Part shown: one piece after another, positions 5,074-12,679 of the stretch
Layout of the letters: every line of letters begins with the position of its first letter
Position numbering within the stretch: the stretch's first letter is position 1
NCBI GenBank assembly: GCA_002441465.1
Contig: DJWE01000010.1
Coordinates: 1 to 14,270 of the forward strand
DNA length: 14,270 nucleotides
Direction: 5' to 3'
DNA from: Propionibacteriaceae bacterium UBA6238
GTDB taxonomy: Bacteria; Actinomycetota; Actinomycetes; Propionibacteriales; Propionibacteriaceae
Position numbers and translations under genes: made by a program
The notes under the pieces: generated by a model
The model's database searches: none
What the model saw: the letters and a program-made list of their open reading frames with translations, nothing else
Told to the model about the DNA's origin: nothing

Positions 5074-8000
5074 TCAGATGCTGATTCCTCGATCGGGTCG
5101 AGGGGTGAGGTGGGGCAGGTCACGGCGCGGGTCGTGCCGCGGCAGCTGGGCGGACGAGACGGTCTCCCAGACCGGATGCAGCCAAATCTCGAGGCGGAAG
5201 CGCAGCGCGTCGGCCTTGTGGTCGTCGGGCAGGGGGCGGCTCGCCTCCTGCTGGACGTGTGCCCGCAGCCAGGCTCCGTCCGGATCGGCTTCGGCGCATT
5301 CGCGGGCGAGCCGGATCGTGCCGGGGTCGTCCACGGTGGCCGGTACGGCCTCGTGGATCCAGCCCAGCCAGTTGAGTATGTGCTCGGACTCCCCGGCGAT
5401 CAGGCCGTCCAGCCGGTGCTGGGCCCGGGCTTCGACGAGGTGGTGCTGCTCCGGCCCGGTGGGACGCAGGTCGGTCTCGGGAATCTGGTGAGCGGTCCGC
5501 CACAGTCCGATCCGGGCGATCACGTCCGGGGAGGGCGGGCGCACCAACGCGGCTGCCCAGCGTGGGACATCCGCCGTCTGCGCCGCGACCTCGACTTCGG
5601 CCGCCAGCCGGACGACTAGGTCGCGCCGGTCGGCGAGGTAGCGGCTCCATTTCGGAACACCGGCCAGCTGCTCCGGGACGCCGGACAGCCAGGGGAGTGG
5701 GCGACGTTCCGGCGCCTCGCGGAGTCCGATGATGTCGAGGCGGTGGTCGATCACCGCAGCCGGGTCGCGCGCGTCCTCGACGCCGTCAGAGGTGGCTGCA
5801 TCGAGCAGCGCGCTGAAGGGGTCGTAGCCGTTGGCGTGGAGCACGAGCAGGTGCGAGCGGAGCACCGGCCAGGCGTCGGCCTCGGTGAGGTCCATGCCGG
5901 TCGATTCGGCGGCCGCCTCCAGCCTGCGCACGAGGCCGGGTCCGGCGAACTCCTCGGACGCGGTGATGATGGCGTCCTGGTACAGCGCTACCGCGGTGCC
6001 GAGTTGAATGCGCGGGTCGCTCAAGGCGGCGATCTGGGTGGTCGCCGATGCCGGTACGTCCGAGCGGGCGAGGATCGCCTCGAGGCGCTCGGTGGCGGTC
6101 GGCGGACTGACGGTGTCGGGGTGGAACCGGGTGTGCGGGTCGCCGTCCCCGCCGATCTCGACGTAGGCGTGGTTGGCCTGCCGGCCGCGGCTGAGCATCG
6201 TGTAGAGCTGCTGGCGCGATTCGCGGCCGGTGAGCAGGCCGTGGCAGGTGTCGGCGGTTGTGCCCTGCGCGCCGTGGATGGTGGTGGCGTAGCCGAGTTC
6301 GACGTGTCCGGTGACGTAGGCAGCTGGCAGGGTGAGTCGGCGGCGAGTGCGCGGGTCGCGGACGTCGAGGGCTCCGTCGCGGTGGACGCCGGTGACCTGC
6401 CATCGGTCGCCGTTCTTGACCCAGCCTTTGCCTGCGCGGAGCCGGCGGTCGTTGCGGCGGGTGACGATCGTGTCGCCGGTCGAGGCGTGGTTGCCGTCGG
6501 AGAGTGCCGCCTCACGTCCGGCCCGTCCTGCTCGGAGGCGGTGGTCGCGCGCCTGGTGGTTGAGCGTGGCTGCCTGCTCGCGGGTAGGTGCGAGCATGAT
6601 CGCGTCGAGTCCCGCGCGTTTGTCGGCAAGCCAGGCGTCGAACACCTGCCCGGCCGCGGTGGTGGCGTCGCCGAGGTGGACCCGGTCGTGGTCGAGGTAG
6701 TAGCCGAGCGCGGCCGGGTCGCCGTCCCGGAGCGCGAGGGTGGCGTGGGCTTCGGCCCTGTCGGTGAACCGCAGCACCTCGTCGAGCCGGACGGCGCCGT
6801 GTGCGGCGACGATGTCGCGGAGCGTACCGCCGGCGGAGACGGCGCCGAGCTGCTGGTCGTCGCCGATCAGCCGAATGCTGGCGCCGCGCTCGATCGCCCA
6901 GCTGATCACATAGTCGAGTCGCAGCGTGTCGGCCATGCCGGCCTCGTCGATCAGGATCAGCGTGTTCTGGTCGACGCGTCGCACCCAGGCGGCGGGTTCG
7001 GACCGTCCGATCTCGTGGGCGAGCTTGTGCAGCGTGTCGGCGGGGATGCGATCACCGAGTTCGGCGCCGAGTTGGGCGGCCGCGGTGGCGGACGGTGCGA
7101 GGGCGACCACGTTGCCTCCGCTGTAGGTCCAGGCGGTGGCCAGGGCCCTCATCGCGGTGGTCTTCCCGGTGCCGGCCGCTGCGAGGGCCAGCCGTACTCG
7201 GTTTCCCGAGAGCGCGAGATCGCGGACCAGCTGTGTCTGTCCGGGGTTGAGTTCGGTGCCGTTGGTGGTCTCGGCCAGAACCGCGGCGTCGACGGAGTTC
7301 GGATCGGCCTTGCGTCCGCCGCTGCGTCCGGCGGCGTCGACGATGCGCTGCTCGGCGAAGAGGATGCGGTGGGAGGTGTAGCGAGTGGAGCCGACGACCC
7401 GGTACACCGAGGTGCCGTCGGCCCGCCGCAGGGTGTCGGGTTCGCTGATGCCGTCGTCGGGAGGATCGAGGCTCACGCAGGTGGCGAGAGTGGTCTGCAC
7501 GACGTTGTCGACGACCCCGCCGAGCTGGTGAGGCGGAATGCCGAGGCCGCGGGTGGCTCTGAGCGCCTCCGCCTCGACGTGCCAGATCTGCCACTCCGCC
7601 TGGTGGTCCTCGACGGTGGTGATCACACTCGCCGCAAGCTGCCGGAACAGGTTGGCGTCCAGAGTGGGGGCCGGCAGCGGCGCTTGGTCGAGCGCGATGC
7701 GGAGCCGGGACGCCGTGCCGCCGCGTCCGAGGAGGGCGACGGCCTGGTCGTACCAGCGCGCGCGCTGCTCGTTGCGGGATCGGGGTTCATGCTTGGCCTC
7801 GCGGGTCTCGAGGGTGGCCCGCTGGTACTGCTCTTGCCGTTCAGCTGGCGTCGGTGGGCGTCCGTAGTGGTTCTGGAACTCGGCGGCGAGTTCGGCGGCG
7901 CGATGGGAGATGGCCTTGCGCCGGGTGGACCACAGGCTGACCAGCCGCGGGTCGACGCCGACGATCTCGCGGACGGGCCGGCGTCCATCCATCCGGGCGG

Positions 8001-8967
8001 TGTCGGCGAACCTCAGACCGAGCGCAGTGGTGAGGTGCGATTCGAGGGCAGCGTTGTAGCGCTCGGAGGCCGCGGTGATGGCCTTGTGCAGCACGCGTCC
8101 GTCGATGGCGCGCCACTGGCCGTCGACGGTGGACTGGACCTTGTTTGCGACGGCGACGTGGGTGTGCAGGTCGGGATCGCCGGCCCGGTTGTCGCGATGG
8201 GTGAAAGCCGCGGCGAGGAGGCCGGTGACCTCGATCTGCTCGACCCCAGCGTGGCCCTGGCGGGTCATCAGCACCTGGCGCTCGATGTAGCGCAACGCGT
8301 CCCGGACGGCGGCATGGTGCGCGGCCTCGATGATGCTCGCGACCCGCCGGTCCGCCAGTGCCCACAGTGCCGAGACGGACTTCACCGGCGAGAAGGTCAG
8401 GTCGTAGCCGGCGACGGGAGTCGCGGGCGGTCGCGTCATCCGGGTGATGAGGCCGGCGAGTTCGCGCTCGTTCGGTGCCCGGTGTTCGGTGGCCTTGAAC
8501 CAGTCGATGGCGACCTCGGTCAGGAGCCTGGCCCGAACGTCGTCGGGAAGCCTGGCCGCGCGCGGGTTGCCGTGCTGCTGGTTCCAGTCGCCGTAGCGTC
8601 TCAGGAGCTGGGTGTGGAAGGGCTGCGCGCTGGTGTCGGGCAACCGGAAGGGCCGTCCAAGTCGGACGGCGTCGCGCCGGTCCCGATCTGTGGCGTCCGC
8701 GCCGAGAGCGGCGAGACGCTGTGTTGCCAGCGGATGTTCACCCTTACCGAACAGGTACTCCATCTGCTCGGCGGTCACCGGGTCGCCCTCGGCCAGCCCG
8801 TCGATGCCGACGAGGCCGGACCCGATCCAGACACCCGGCGCCTCGCCCCTCTCGTCGTAGTAGTCGGCCAGGGGAGTGGTGGACGGGGTGTCCAGGTCGT
8901 TCCTCGCGACGGAGTCGGTCAGGTACGTGTAGGCGGACCCGGTCGTCAGCTTCTGCAGGCTCATCAC
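5074..8967 (-). CDS. MobF/TrwC-type conjugative relaxase-helicase (TraA-like)
   Basis: 1297 residues. GTG 8967 has AAGGGAG 9 nt upstream; the adjacent in-frame ATG at 8964 is an alternative. The N-terminal relaxase domain has candidate catalytic tyrosines Y13 and Y15 and the metal-binding triad H257, H268, H270 in FTHRDNRAGDPDLHTHV. The C-terminal half is a superfamily 1 helicase of the RecD/TraI kind: Walker A AAAGTGKTTAM near residue 600, Walker B LILIDEAGMAD near 670, IGDDQQLGAVSAGG near 700, and GYATTIHGAQGTT near 895. Then follows a ~350-residue tail without motifs I recognise. The family nicks oriT, stays bound to the 5' end and unwinds the strand for transfer. Length is in the family's range and the frame is uninterrupted, so it is probably functional. 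It heads a same-strand run with the HTH gene and abiE. Confidence 0.92.
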   Translation of the reverse strand: MMSLQKLTTGSAYTYLTDSVARNDLDTPSTTPLADYYDERGEAPGVWIGSGLVGIDGLAEGDPVTAEQMEYLFGKGEHPLATQRLAALGADATDRDRRDAVRLGRPFRLPDTSAQPFHTQLLRRYGDWNQQHGNPRAARLPDDVRARLLTEVAIDWFKATEHRAPNERELAGLITRMTRPPATPVAGYDLTFSPVKSVSALWALADRRVASIIEAAHHAAVRDALRYIERQVLMTRQGHAGVEQIEVTGLLAAAFTHRDNRAGDPDLHTHVAVANKVQSTVDGQWRAIDGRVLHKAITAASERYNAALESHLTTALGLRFADTARMDGRRPVREIVGVDPRLVSLWSTRRKAISHRAAELAAEFQNHYGRPPTPAERQEQYQRATLETREAKHEPRSRNEQRARWYDQAVALLGRGGTASRLRIALDQAPLPAPTLDANLFRQLAASVITTVEDHQAEWQIWHVEAEALRATRGLGIPPHQLGGVVDNVVQTTLATCVSLDPPDDGISEPDTLRRADGTSVYRVVGSTRYTSHRILFAEQRIVDAAGRSGGRKADPNSVDAAVLAETTNGTELNPGQTQLVRDLALSGNRVRLALAAAGTGKTTAMRALATAWTYSGGNVVALAPSATAAAQLGAELGDRIPADTLHKLAHEIGRSEPAAWVRRVDQNTLILIDEAGMADTLRLDYVISWAIERGASIRLIGDDQQLGAVSAGGTLRDIVAAHGAVRLDEVLRFTDRAEAHATLALRDGDPAALGYYLDHDRVHLGDATTAAGQVFDAWLADKRAGLDAIMLAPTREQAATLNHQARDHRLRAGRAGREAALSDGNHASTGDTIVTRRNDRRLRAGKGWVKNGDRWQVTGVHRDGALDVRDPRTRRRLTLPAAYVTGHVELGYATTIHGAQGTTADTCHGLLTGRESRQQLYTMLSRGRQANHAYVEIGGDGDPHTRFHPDTVSPPTATERLEAILARSDVPASATTQIAALSDPRIQLGTAVALYQDAIITASEEFAGPGLVRRLEAAAESTGMDLTEADAWPVLRSHLLVLHANGYDPFSALLDAATSDGVEDARDPAAVIDHRLDIIGLREAPERRPLPWLSGVPEQLAGVPKWSRYLADRRDLVVRLAAEVEVAAQTADVPRWAAALVRPPSPDVIARIGLWRTAHQIPETDLRPTGPEQHHLVEARAQHRLDGLIAGESEHILNWLGWIHEAVPATVDDPGTIRLARECAEADPDGAWLRAHVQQEASRPLPDDHKADALRFRLEIWLHPVWETVSSAQLPRHDPRRDLPHLTPRPDRGISI

Positions 8968-9253
8968 GGCGAATCGCTCCCTTCATGAGTACAGGCAGAT
9001 GGACGGGGCTTCCGTGGCCATCGGCCGATTCACGCTGTCGACGCCTTAAGCCGCCAGCAGGGGCAGTTCGGACACGCAGCCGGCAGAAGTACGCCCTTCT
9101 ACTTGCCCTAGGCCAAAGAAGTCGGCGATCAGGACGCGAGAGGCCGACGTCTTCGCATTCGTGCAGCGGAGGAGCGCAGCCGACCAAGTGTGGGAAGTCC
9201 TGTCCCATGCCTAGCCACAGCGTCCTCCCCCCTGCTGGAGAGAGTTCCACTCA

Positions 9254-9271
9254 GCCGCACGAATGTGCGGC
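9254..9271. repeat. perfect 7-bp hairpin
   Basis: GCCGCAC, loop GAAT, GTGCGGC. Lies about 290 bp upstream of the relaxase start in non-coding DNA. Could be a relaxase recognition hairpin, a terminator stem without T-tract or a regulator site. Confidence 0.5.
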
Positions 9272-9333
9272 GCCGGCGACGGGTCGGGGCGTCATCGCGG
9301 CGGTCAGCCGGGCCGTCCGCAAGGTGGGCCCCA

Positions 9334-9355
9334 ATGTGCGCAAACGTGGGCACAT
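9334..9355. repeat. 6-bp inverted repeat with 10-bp spacer
   Basis: ATGTGC and GCACAT are separated by 10 bp, which places the half-sites 16 bp apart as expected for a dimeric DNA-binding protein or a short relaxase hairpin. It shares the core GTGC/GCAC with the hairpin at 9254-9271. Confidence 0.4.
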
Positions 9356-9481
9356 CCATGCACCCGTACGCAGACGGCGGCCATTCCTTGGTGCAGTAGG
9401 TGTGTTCCGTGGGATTTGTGGCTGTTCGGGGACTGCGCTGTTCGGCGGTGTAGTGGCAAGGACGGGCGGGGTCGGGAAGAA

Positions 9482-9526
9482 GGGGAGGGGAGGGGAGCGA
9501 GAAGGGGAGCGGATCCGGGGACGGGG
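9482..9526 (+). repeat. G-run tract with G-quadruplex potential
   Basis: Six GGGG runs in 45 bp on the plus strand: 9482-9485, 9487-9490, 9492-9495, 9504-9507, 9517-9520 and 9523-9526. The first three are separated by single A residues. The pattern satisfies a four-run quadruplex motif. It lies just beyond the 3' end of the broken HEPN gene and 515 bp upstream of the relaxase. Confidence 0.5.
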
Positions 9527-9903
9527 CTAGAGGTGGTCGGTGTCGCGGGGTTTCGACAAGGAGGCTTCGGCGAGCCGGAAGGTGTCGGCAAGCGCCTATC
9601 GCCAACTGGCCAGGTCATGCGACAGAGTCATCCAAGTGAGTGCGCGGCCGATCTCGTCTTACTGATGGATGAGCCAGTTGCGGTTGGCAATGGCATCGGT
9701 CCAGACCATTCCCGACGGCGGTTCGACTCCTGCCCTCGTGTGTCGTCCGGCGGCTTCTCCGAGATTCATCATCAACGAGTCGCCGGGGCTTCCTGCAGGA
9801 GCCCGTCCACAGAGTAGGCGTCCCGACCTCACATGACGATGTCGTCAGCCATGGACAGCCAGTCACGGATGTGGAGAAGCGCCTTGGCCACCCTCCGGTC
9901 CAT
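9527..9903 (-). pseudogene. hepT: broken HepT-like HEPN toxin gene
   Basis: The ATG at 9903 overlaps the TGA of the upstream MNT gene by one base, the usual antitoxin-toxin coupling. The frame reads MDRRVAKALLHIRDWLSMAD and then meets TGA at 9831-9829 after 24 codons. In-frame similarity continues (GRDAYSVDGLLQEA), then a frameshift near 9781-9790 shifts it to DSLMMNLGEAAGR, and further on NRNWLIHQ with the R-x4-H motif. The next codon, where HepT proteins carry the Tyr of RX4HXY, is TAA (9661-9659). After DEIGRALTWMTLSHDLASWR another TAG (9598-9596) interrupts, and a tail ALADTFRLAEASL runs to TAG at 9529-9527. The total span of about 125 codons equals an intact family member, so the gene was once complete. 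Three internal stops and one frameshift make it non-functional unless they are sequencing errors. Confidence 0.82.
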
Positions 9904-10376
9904 CAGAGCAAGACCGCTTCGGCGCGGATGTCGTCGTCGATCACAGGCTTGAGGCCACCGTGAGTAGCGAGGTCGACCGGTCGCCCGAGAACCTCGCGAA
10001 AAGTGCCGCGAGGCCCCAACAGTTCCTTGATGGCGGAACCAGGAGGAGCCTCCACCAGCAGATCGATGTCGGAGTCTCCTCGAGCCTGGCCGCGAGCGAC
10101 GGACGCGAACATCGCCAAACGATCAAAGCCCCTGGATCGAGCGGCGTTGACCAAAATGGGCGAGGCTGCCTTCAGGAGGATCTCGGGGAGAACGCTAGTG
10201 AGATCACGTCCCGCCCTCAGTTGCTGGCTCACCGCGGACTGGCTGACCCCCAAGTCAGTTGCGATCTCCCGTTGGCTCGAACCCGTCGCAGAGAGCGCGC
10301 GCAACGCCAGGAGACGACGGAGACGCGCAGACTCCTCCTGGGACCGCGCGTCTCGATACTCGACAAGCTGACTCAT
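9903..10376 (-). CDS. mntA: HTH-MNT nucleotidyltransferase antitoxin (MntA-like)
   Basis: 157 residues from ATG 10376, preceded by GAGGTGG about 4 nt upstream. Residues 25-55 form a helix-turn-helix (SQREIATDLGVSQSAVSQQL). The rest is a minimal nucleotidyltransferase domain: MFASVARGQARGDSDIDLLVE with S92, D103 and D105, and VDLATHG with D135 as third carboxylate. In type VII HEPN/MNT systems MntA AMPylates the tyrosine next to the HEPN active site and so neutralises the toxin. The GSX10DXD motif is altered: residue 91 is Ala rather than Gly. The fused HTH suggests it also represses its own promoter. The reading frame is otherwise intact although the adjoining toxin gene is broken. Confidence 0.85.
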   Translation of the reverse strand: MSQLVEYRDARSQEESARLRRLLALRALSATGSSQREIATDLGVSQSAVSQQLRAGRDLTSVLPEILLKAASPILVNAARSRGFDRLAMFASVARGQARGDSDIDLLVEAPPGSAIKELLGPRGTFREVLGRPVDLATHGGLKPVIDDDIRAEAVLL

Positions 10377-10657
10377 AAGGCCACCTCATCGACAGGGTCA
10401 AGGATGTGCCTTGGCTGTACCCTCAGCGAACCCGCTAGCGCAAGGCCACGCCAGGGCCGGTTGTGTGGGTCTCGACGGGCCGACTCACCGGCTCATGCTG
10501 TTTGCGCGAATGCGCCCTCACGGCCTCGAGGCGACTTGAGGGTCTCCTGTCGGGGGAGGCCGATACTCTGAGCACGCTCCAAGAACAGCCAGCATCTTCA
10601 TCTCCGAAGCGTTGCAGAAGGGGTTGCGGATCGACACCCGGGCGAGAGAGAGAAGCA
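10377..10657. other. divergent intergenic region between the MNT gene and a membrane-protein gene
   Basis: 281 bp carrying the control regions of two divergent genes. I see no convincing gene in it; the upstream extension of the next ORF is Cys/Arg-rich and not protein-like. On the plus strand an imperfect long hairpin lies at 10521-10562. No promoter could be assigned with confidence: TTGACC at 10400-10395 on the minus strand is too close to the MNT start to be its -35 box. Confidence 0.4.
10521..10562 (+). repeat. imperfect stem-loop in the leader of the two-TM protein gene
   Basis: CGGCCTC at 10521-10527 pairs with GAGGCCG at 10556-10562. Inside, CGAC (10532-10535) pairs with GTCG (10549-10552) across small internal bulges, with a possible GAG/CTC tip. 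It ends 95 nt before the ATG at 10658. It could be a leader RNA structure or a terminator. Confidence 0.35.
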
Positions 10658-11740
10658 ATGAATCAACGCCGGACCAACCTTGATGTCGTGCTCCAGATTC
10701 TTGGCGGCGTCGTCCTTGTACTTGCCGGAGTTGCGCTTGTCTTCTGGATTGTCGATGCGTTGCCCTGGACTGTCAGCTGGGACATCTGGGGTGTTCTGAC
10801 CGCGATTGGGACGGTCGGCGCCGCACTCGTAGCGGTTCTGCTAGGGCTTGGGGCCTGGATCCGCGATAAGGATGTTGCCGCGCGAGTCGTATCCGCTTGG
10901 GTCACTGACGAGTATGCGCCACGACCTGATGGATCTTCCTACAAGCGGAAAGTGGTCGTGCATGTCGCAAACGAAGGCAATGAACCCGTCTTCGCGGCTA
11001 GGGTGAATGTTCTGCTTGGGCGCCATCGCACTCCAGTCGGGCCGTTGGCGGCCCCGGCTCCGATTGCTGTCATCGCACCCCGCAGGGAACTGGCTTTCGA
11101 CATCTCGACGCCACTTCTCGCGCACTCAAATAGCTGGAGTCCGCTGGCGACTCTCACATTCACTGATTCGCGTGGCAAGAGATGGCTACGCGACGCTGAT
11201 GGCGAGCTGCATGACGTGTCAAAGGAGAGGCCCCGCTGGTCCAAGGCGTCCGAGCCCGGGGACGAGCGGCAACTCGGGGACACAAGCCTGCTCAACCCGA
11301 TGATGATCGCTATGGCCTTTCTCGCTGGCTTGCGCGACACGGAGACCAACCCTGACGACTTGCAGGCCACGCTTGCGCCCGAGGCGCACGGCTGGGCGCG
11401 GACAGACTTACAGCAGCTCCGAACTCAACTCGAGCGTTATCAGCCGACGTCGATGGTGGACTACCCAGCGCCTCGTATCGCGAGGGTCAAGCTCTCAGGC
11501 GACCAATCTCTTGAGGGACGCACTGTTGAGGGTGAGGGGGTTGAGCTCAACGACTACATGTTCATAACTCTTACCTTGATTCCTGAGCGGGGCTGGCGCA
11601 TCTTCTCTGTTGGCGAGAGTATTCCGCCAGACTTGATTGACTTCGACGGAACGCTTGGAGACGAGGTCCAGCCACTCACTGATTGGAGTGACTTCATGGC
11701 TCCAGACTCTGCCAAGGAAAGCCCATTTCCACCCGAGTAG
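10658..11740 (+). CDS. two-TM membrane protein of unknown function
   Basis: 360 residues from ATG 10658, chosen because residues from here on look like protein while the 65 upstream codons do not; the only upstream signal is a purine-rich GAGAGAGAGAAG. Two hydrophobic helices at about 10-34 and 43-68 anchor the protein, with a short acidic/Trp link between them. The remaining ~290 residues are soluble: a beta-rich segment near 90-170 (KVVVHVANEGNEPVFAARVNVLLG), an Asp/Pro-rich linker, and a C-terminal segment with DLQQLRTQLERYQ and FITLTLIPERGWRIFSVG. I do not recognise a named family. It is a single gene on its strand with a hairpin after the stop and is divergent from the MNT antitoxin gene. 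Confidence 0.75.
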   Translation: MNQRRTNLDVVLQILGGVVLVLAGVALVFWIVDALPWTVSWDIWGVLTAIGTVGAALVAVLLGLGAWIRDKDVAARVVSAWVTDEYAPRPDGSSYKRKVVVHVANEGNEPVFAARVNVLLGRHRTPVGPLAAPAPIAVIAPRRELAFDISTPLLAHSNSWSPLATLTFTDSRGKRWLRDADGELHDVSKERPRWSKASEPGDERQLGDTSLLNPMMIAMAFLAGLRDTETNPDDLQATLAPEAHGWARTDLQQLRTQLERYQPTSMVDYPAPRIARVKLSGDQSLEGRTVEGEGVELNDYMFITLTLIPERGWRIFSVGESIPPDLIDFDGTLGDEVQPLTDWSDFMAPDSAKESPFPPE

Positions 11741-11741
11741 A

Positions 11742-11759
11742 CCGCTTTCGGGGAAGCGG
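11742..11759 (+). terminator. stem-loop after the two-TM protein gene
   Basis: CCGCTT and AAGCGG (6 bp) around the loop TCGGGG, starting 2 nt after the stop codon at 11740. No T-tract follows. A hairpin in this position is consistent with transcript ending in a high-GC genome. Confidence 0.4.
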
Positions 11760-11834
11760 CCGACGGCGGTCCCGAACTGCCTGCGAAGGAACCTGCGTGA
11801 GCGTCGACCGGTAACGGCTGGAAGCCTCATCAAG

Positions 11835-11972
11835 ATGGTGAGCGTCGACCTCGACGTCGGGACTGTCTACTTTCGCGTGAGCGACGGTCGCACCGGACGC
11901 AACTCCGGTTGGGCCGGCGAAGTTCCTAGGCGAGGCGATCTGTTCCTCATGTCCAGCGAGTCTCGGCACTAG
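11835..11972 (+). CDS. possible 45-residue ORF
   Basis: ATG 11835 opens a short frame (MVSVDLDVGTVYFRVSDG...) with GC-rich third positions like real genes here and a GGAAG about 10 nt upstream. The stretch VDLDVGTVYFRVSDG has beta-strand character. It may be a small gene or the remnant of a larger one; the rest of 11760-12038 holds nothing I can support. Confidence 0.3.
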   Translation: MVSVDLDVGTVYFRVSDGRTGRNSGWAGEVPRRGDLFLMSSESRH

Positions 11973-12038
11973 CGCACCGACGTGCGGAATGATCCTCAGT
12001 GGGTCGAGCACGCCTGATTGGCAGCCCAGCGCCGCGAA

Positions 12039-12350
12039 TCAGTGCAGAAGCGGGAGCCCTGCCAACTGCGTCAGCGTGAGCAGCAATGCAATGCCGCCGA
12101 GAGCAGCCATAGCGGCGGCGGCTCGGCGGGCGTACGGCGCTGGCTCCAAGGACAGGTGCACCAAGACCCCGACAGCGGCCGCGCCGACCGCAGCGAGCCA
12201 GGTCGAGAGCAGGAGCGCATTCTTTGTACTACCAAGAGCGGCGGTCACGACGACGACCGCAACGGGCAGGAGCCACACAAGAGAGGGCGCGCTGCGCCGT
12301 ATCCACCCAGCGACCCGGGGGGACCGCTTCTCGTCCCGTCCTTGTGTCAC
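12039..12350 (-). CDS. small three-TM membrane protein
   Basis: 103 residues from a GTG at 12350. Three hydrophobic segments are visible at about 22-40, 45-66 and 76-98 after a basic N-terminus (RDEKRSPRVAGWIRR), which would stay cytoplasmic by the positive-inside rule. No family recognised. No ribosome binding site is evident; CATGCT lies 6 nt upstream of the GTG and could be a weak -10 for a leaderless mRNA. It is divergent from the gene at 12458. Confidence 0.65.
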   Translation of the reverse strand: MTQGRDEKRSPRVAGWIRRSAPSLVWLLPVAVVVVTAALGSTKNALLLSTWLAAVGAAAVGVLVHLSLEPAPYARRAAAAMAALGGIALLLTLTQLAGLPLLH

Positions 12351-12403
12351 AAGCCCAGCATGGCAGCAGGTGCGACTGCTGGGTCGGCGCCTCGCCCTGA
12401 GGG

Positions 12404-12432
12404 TCGACGAGGAGCGCGCCCGCAGCTAGCAT
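12404..12432 (+). promoter_or_regulatory. possible promoter of the 12458-13736 pair
   Basis: TCGACG (12404-12409) and TAGCAT (12427-12432) are spaced by 17 bp and would start transcription about 19 nt before the ATG at 12458, leaving room for the AGAGGAAG ribosome binding site. Both boxes match actinobacterial housekeeping promoters moderately. Confidence 0.4.
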
Positions 12433-12457
12433 CTTTGTTGCCGAGAGGAAGCCGCAC

Positions 12458-12679
12458 ATGACGGATCAACCGGGCGCGATACCCATGGGCGTGGGAGTCG
12501 AGAACCGAGCAGGACCCCGGCCCGCCGTCTTGCGGCACGGTGTCATCGCGTGCCCGGTTCACACAGATGGCGTGGTCACGGCCAACGGCTCGCTGTACCG
12601 ATGCGACTACAACCATTTGCTGCACCCACCCGTAGATTCGGACGGGGGCGCGGGGGACACCGCGAATGAGCCTCACTAG
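12458..12679 (+). CDS. small Cys/His protein, unknown
   Basis: 73 residues from ATG 12458, with AGAGGAAG 6 nt upstream. The middle has CPVH (C32, H35) and CDYNH (C49, H53) about 13 residues apart, a C-x2-H and C-x3-H arrangement that could hold a metal ion, in an otherwise Gly/Pro-rich protein. Its last 14 bases overlap the start of the four-TM gene, which suggests an operon with translational coupling. No known family. Confidence 0.5.
   Translation: MTDQPGAIPMGVGVENRAGPRPAVLRHGVIACPVHTDGVVTANGSLYRCDYNHLLHPPVDSDGGAGDTANEPH

Larger units (their letters stand above)
8968..9526. other. long non-coding region upstream of the relaxase, candidate oriT/regulatory region
   Basis: About 560 bp without a convincing gene on either strand; the reading frames that cross it are low-complexity Arg/Pro/Gly. 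It contains a perfect 7-bp hairpin GCCGCAC-GAAT-GTGCGGC at 9254-9271, an inverted repeat ATGTGC-N10-GCACAT at 9334-9355, and a G-run tract at 9482-9526. MobF relaxases often act on an oriT close to and upstream of their own gene, and oriTs carry short inverted repeats next to nic, so this is the best place in the window to look. No nic consensus could be assigned. Confidence 0.4.

Noticed and set aside
5743..8988. 1081-codon open frame on the plus strand, antisense to the relaxase gene
   Set aside because: It is the GC-rich mirror of a gene with complete relaxase and helicase motifs; its own translation is Gly/Val/Arg-rich with no motif or ribosome binding site.
9129..9605. Minus-strand frame of 158 codons upstream of the relaxase
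   Set aside because: Pro/Arg/Ser-rich, passes through the G-run tract and the end of the HEPN pseudogene, and resembles no protein.
9615..9866. 83-codon minus-strand frame inside the HEPN pseudogene
   Set aside because: It is in a different frame from the residues that match the HEPN toxin; a by-product of gene decay.
11694..12011. 105-codon minus-strand frame opposite the possible 45-residue ORF
   Set aside because: Overlaps the well-supported end of the two-TM protein gene and its hairpin; composition not protein-like.
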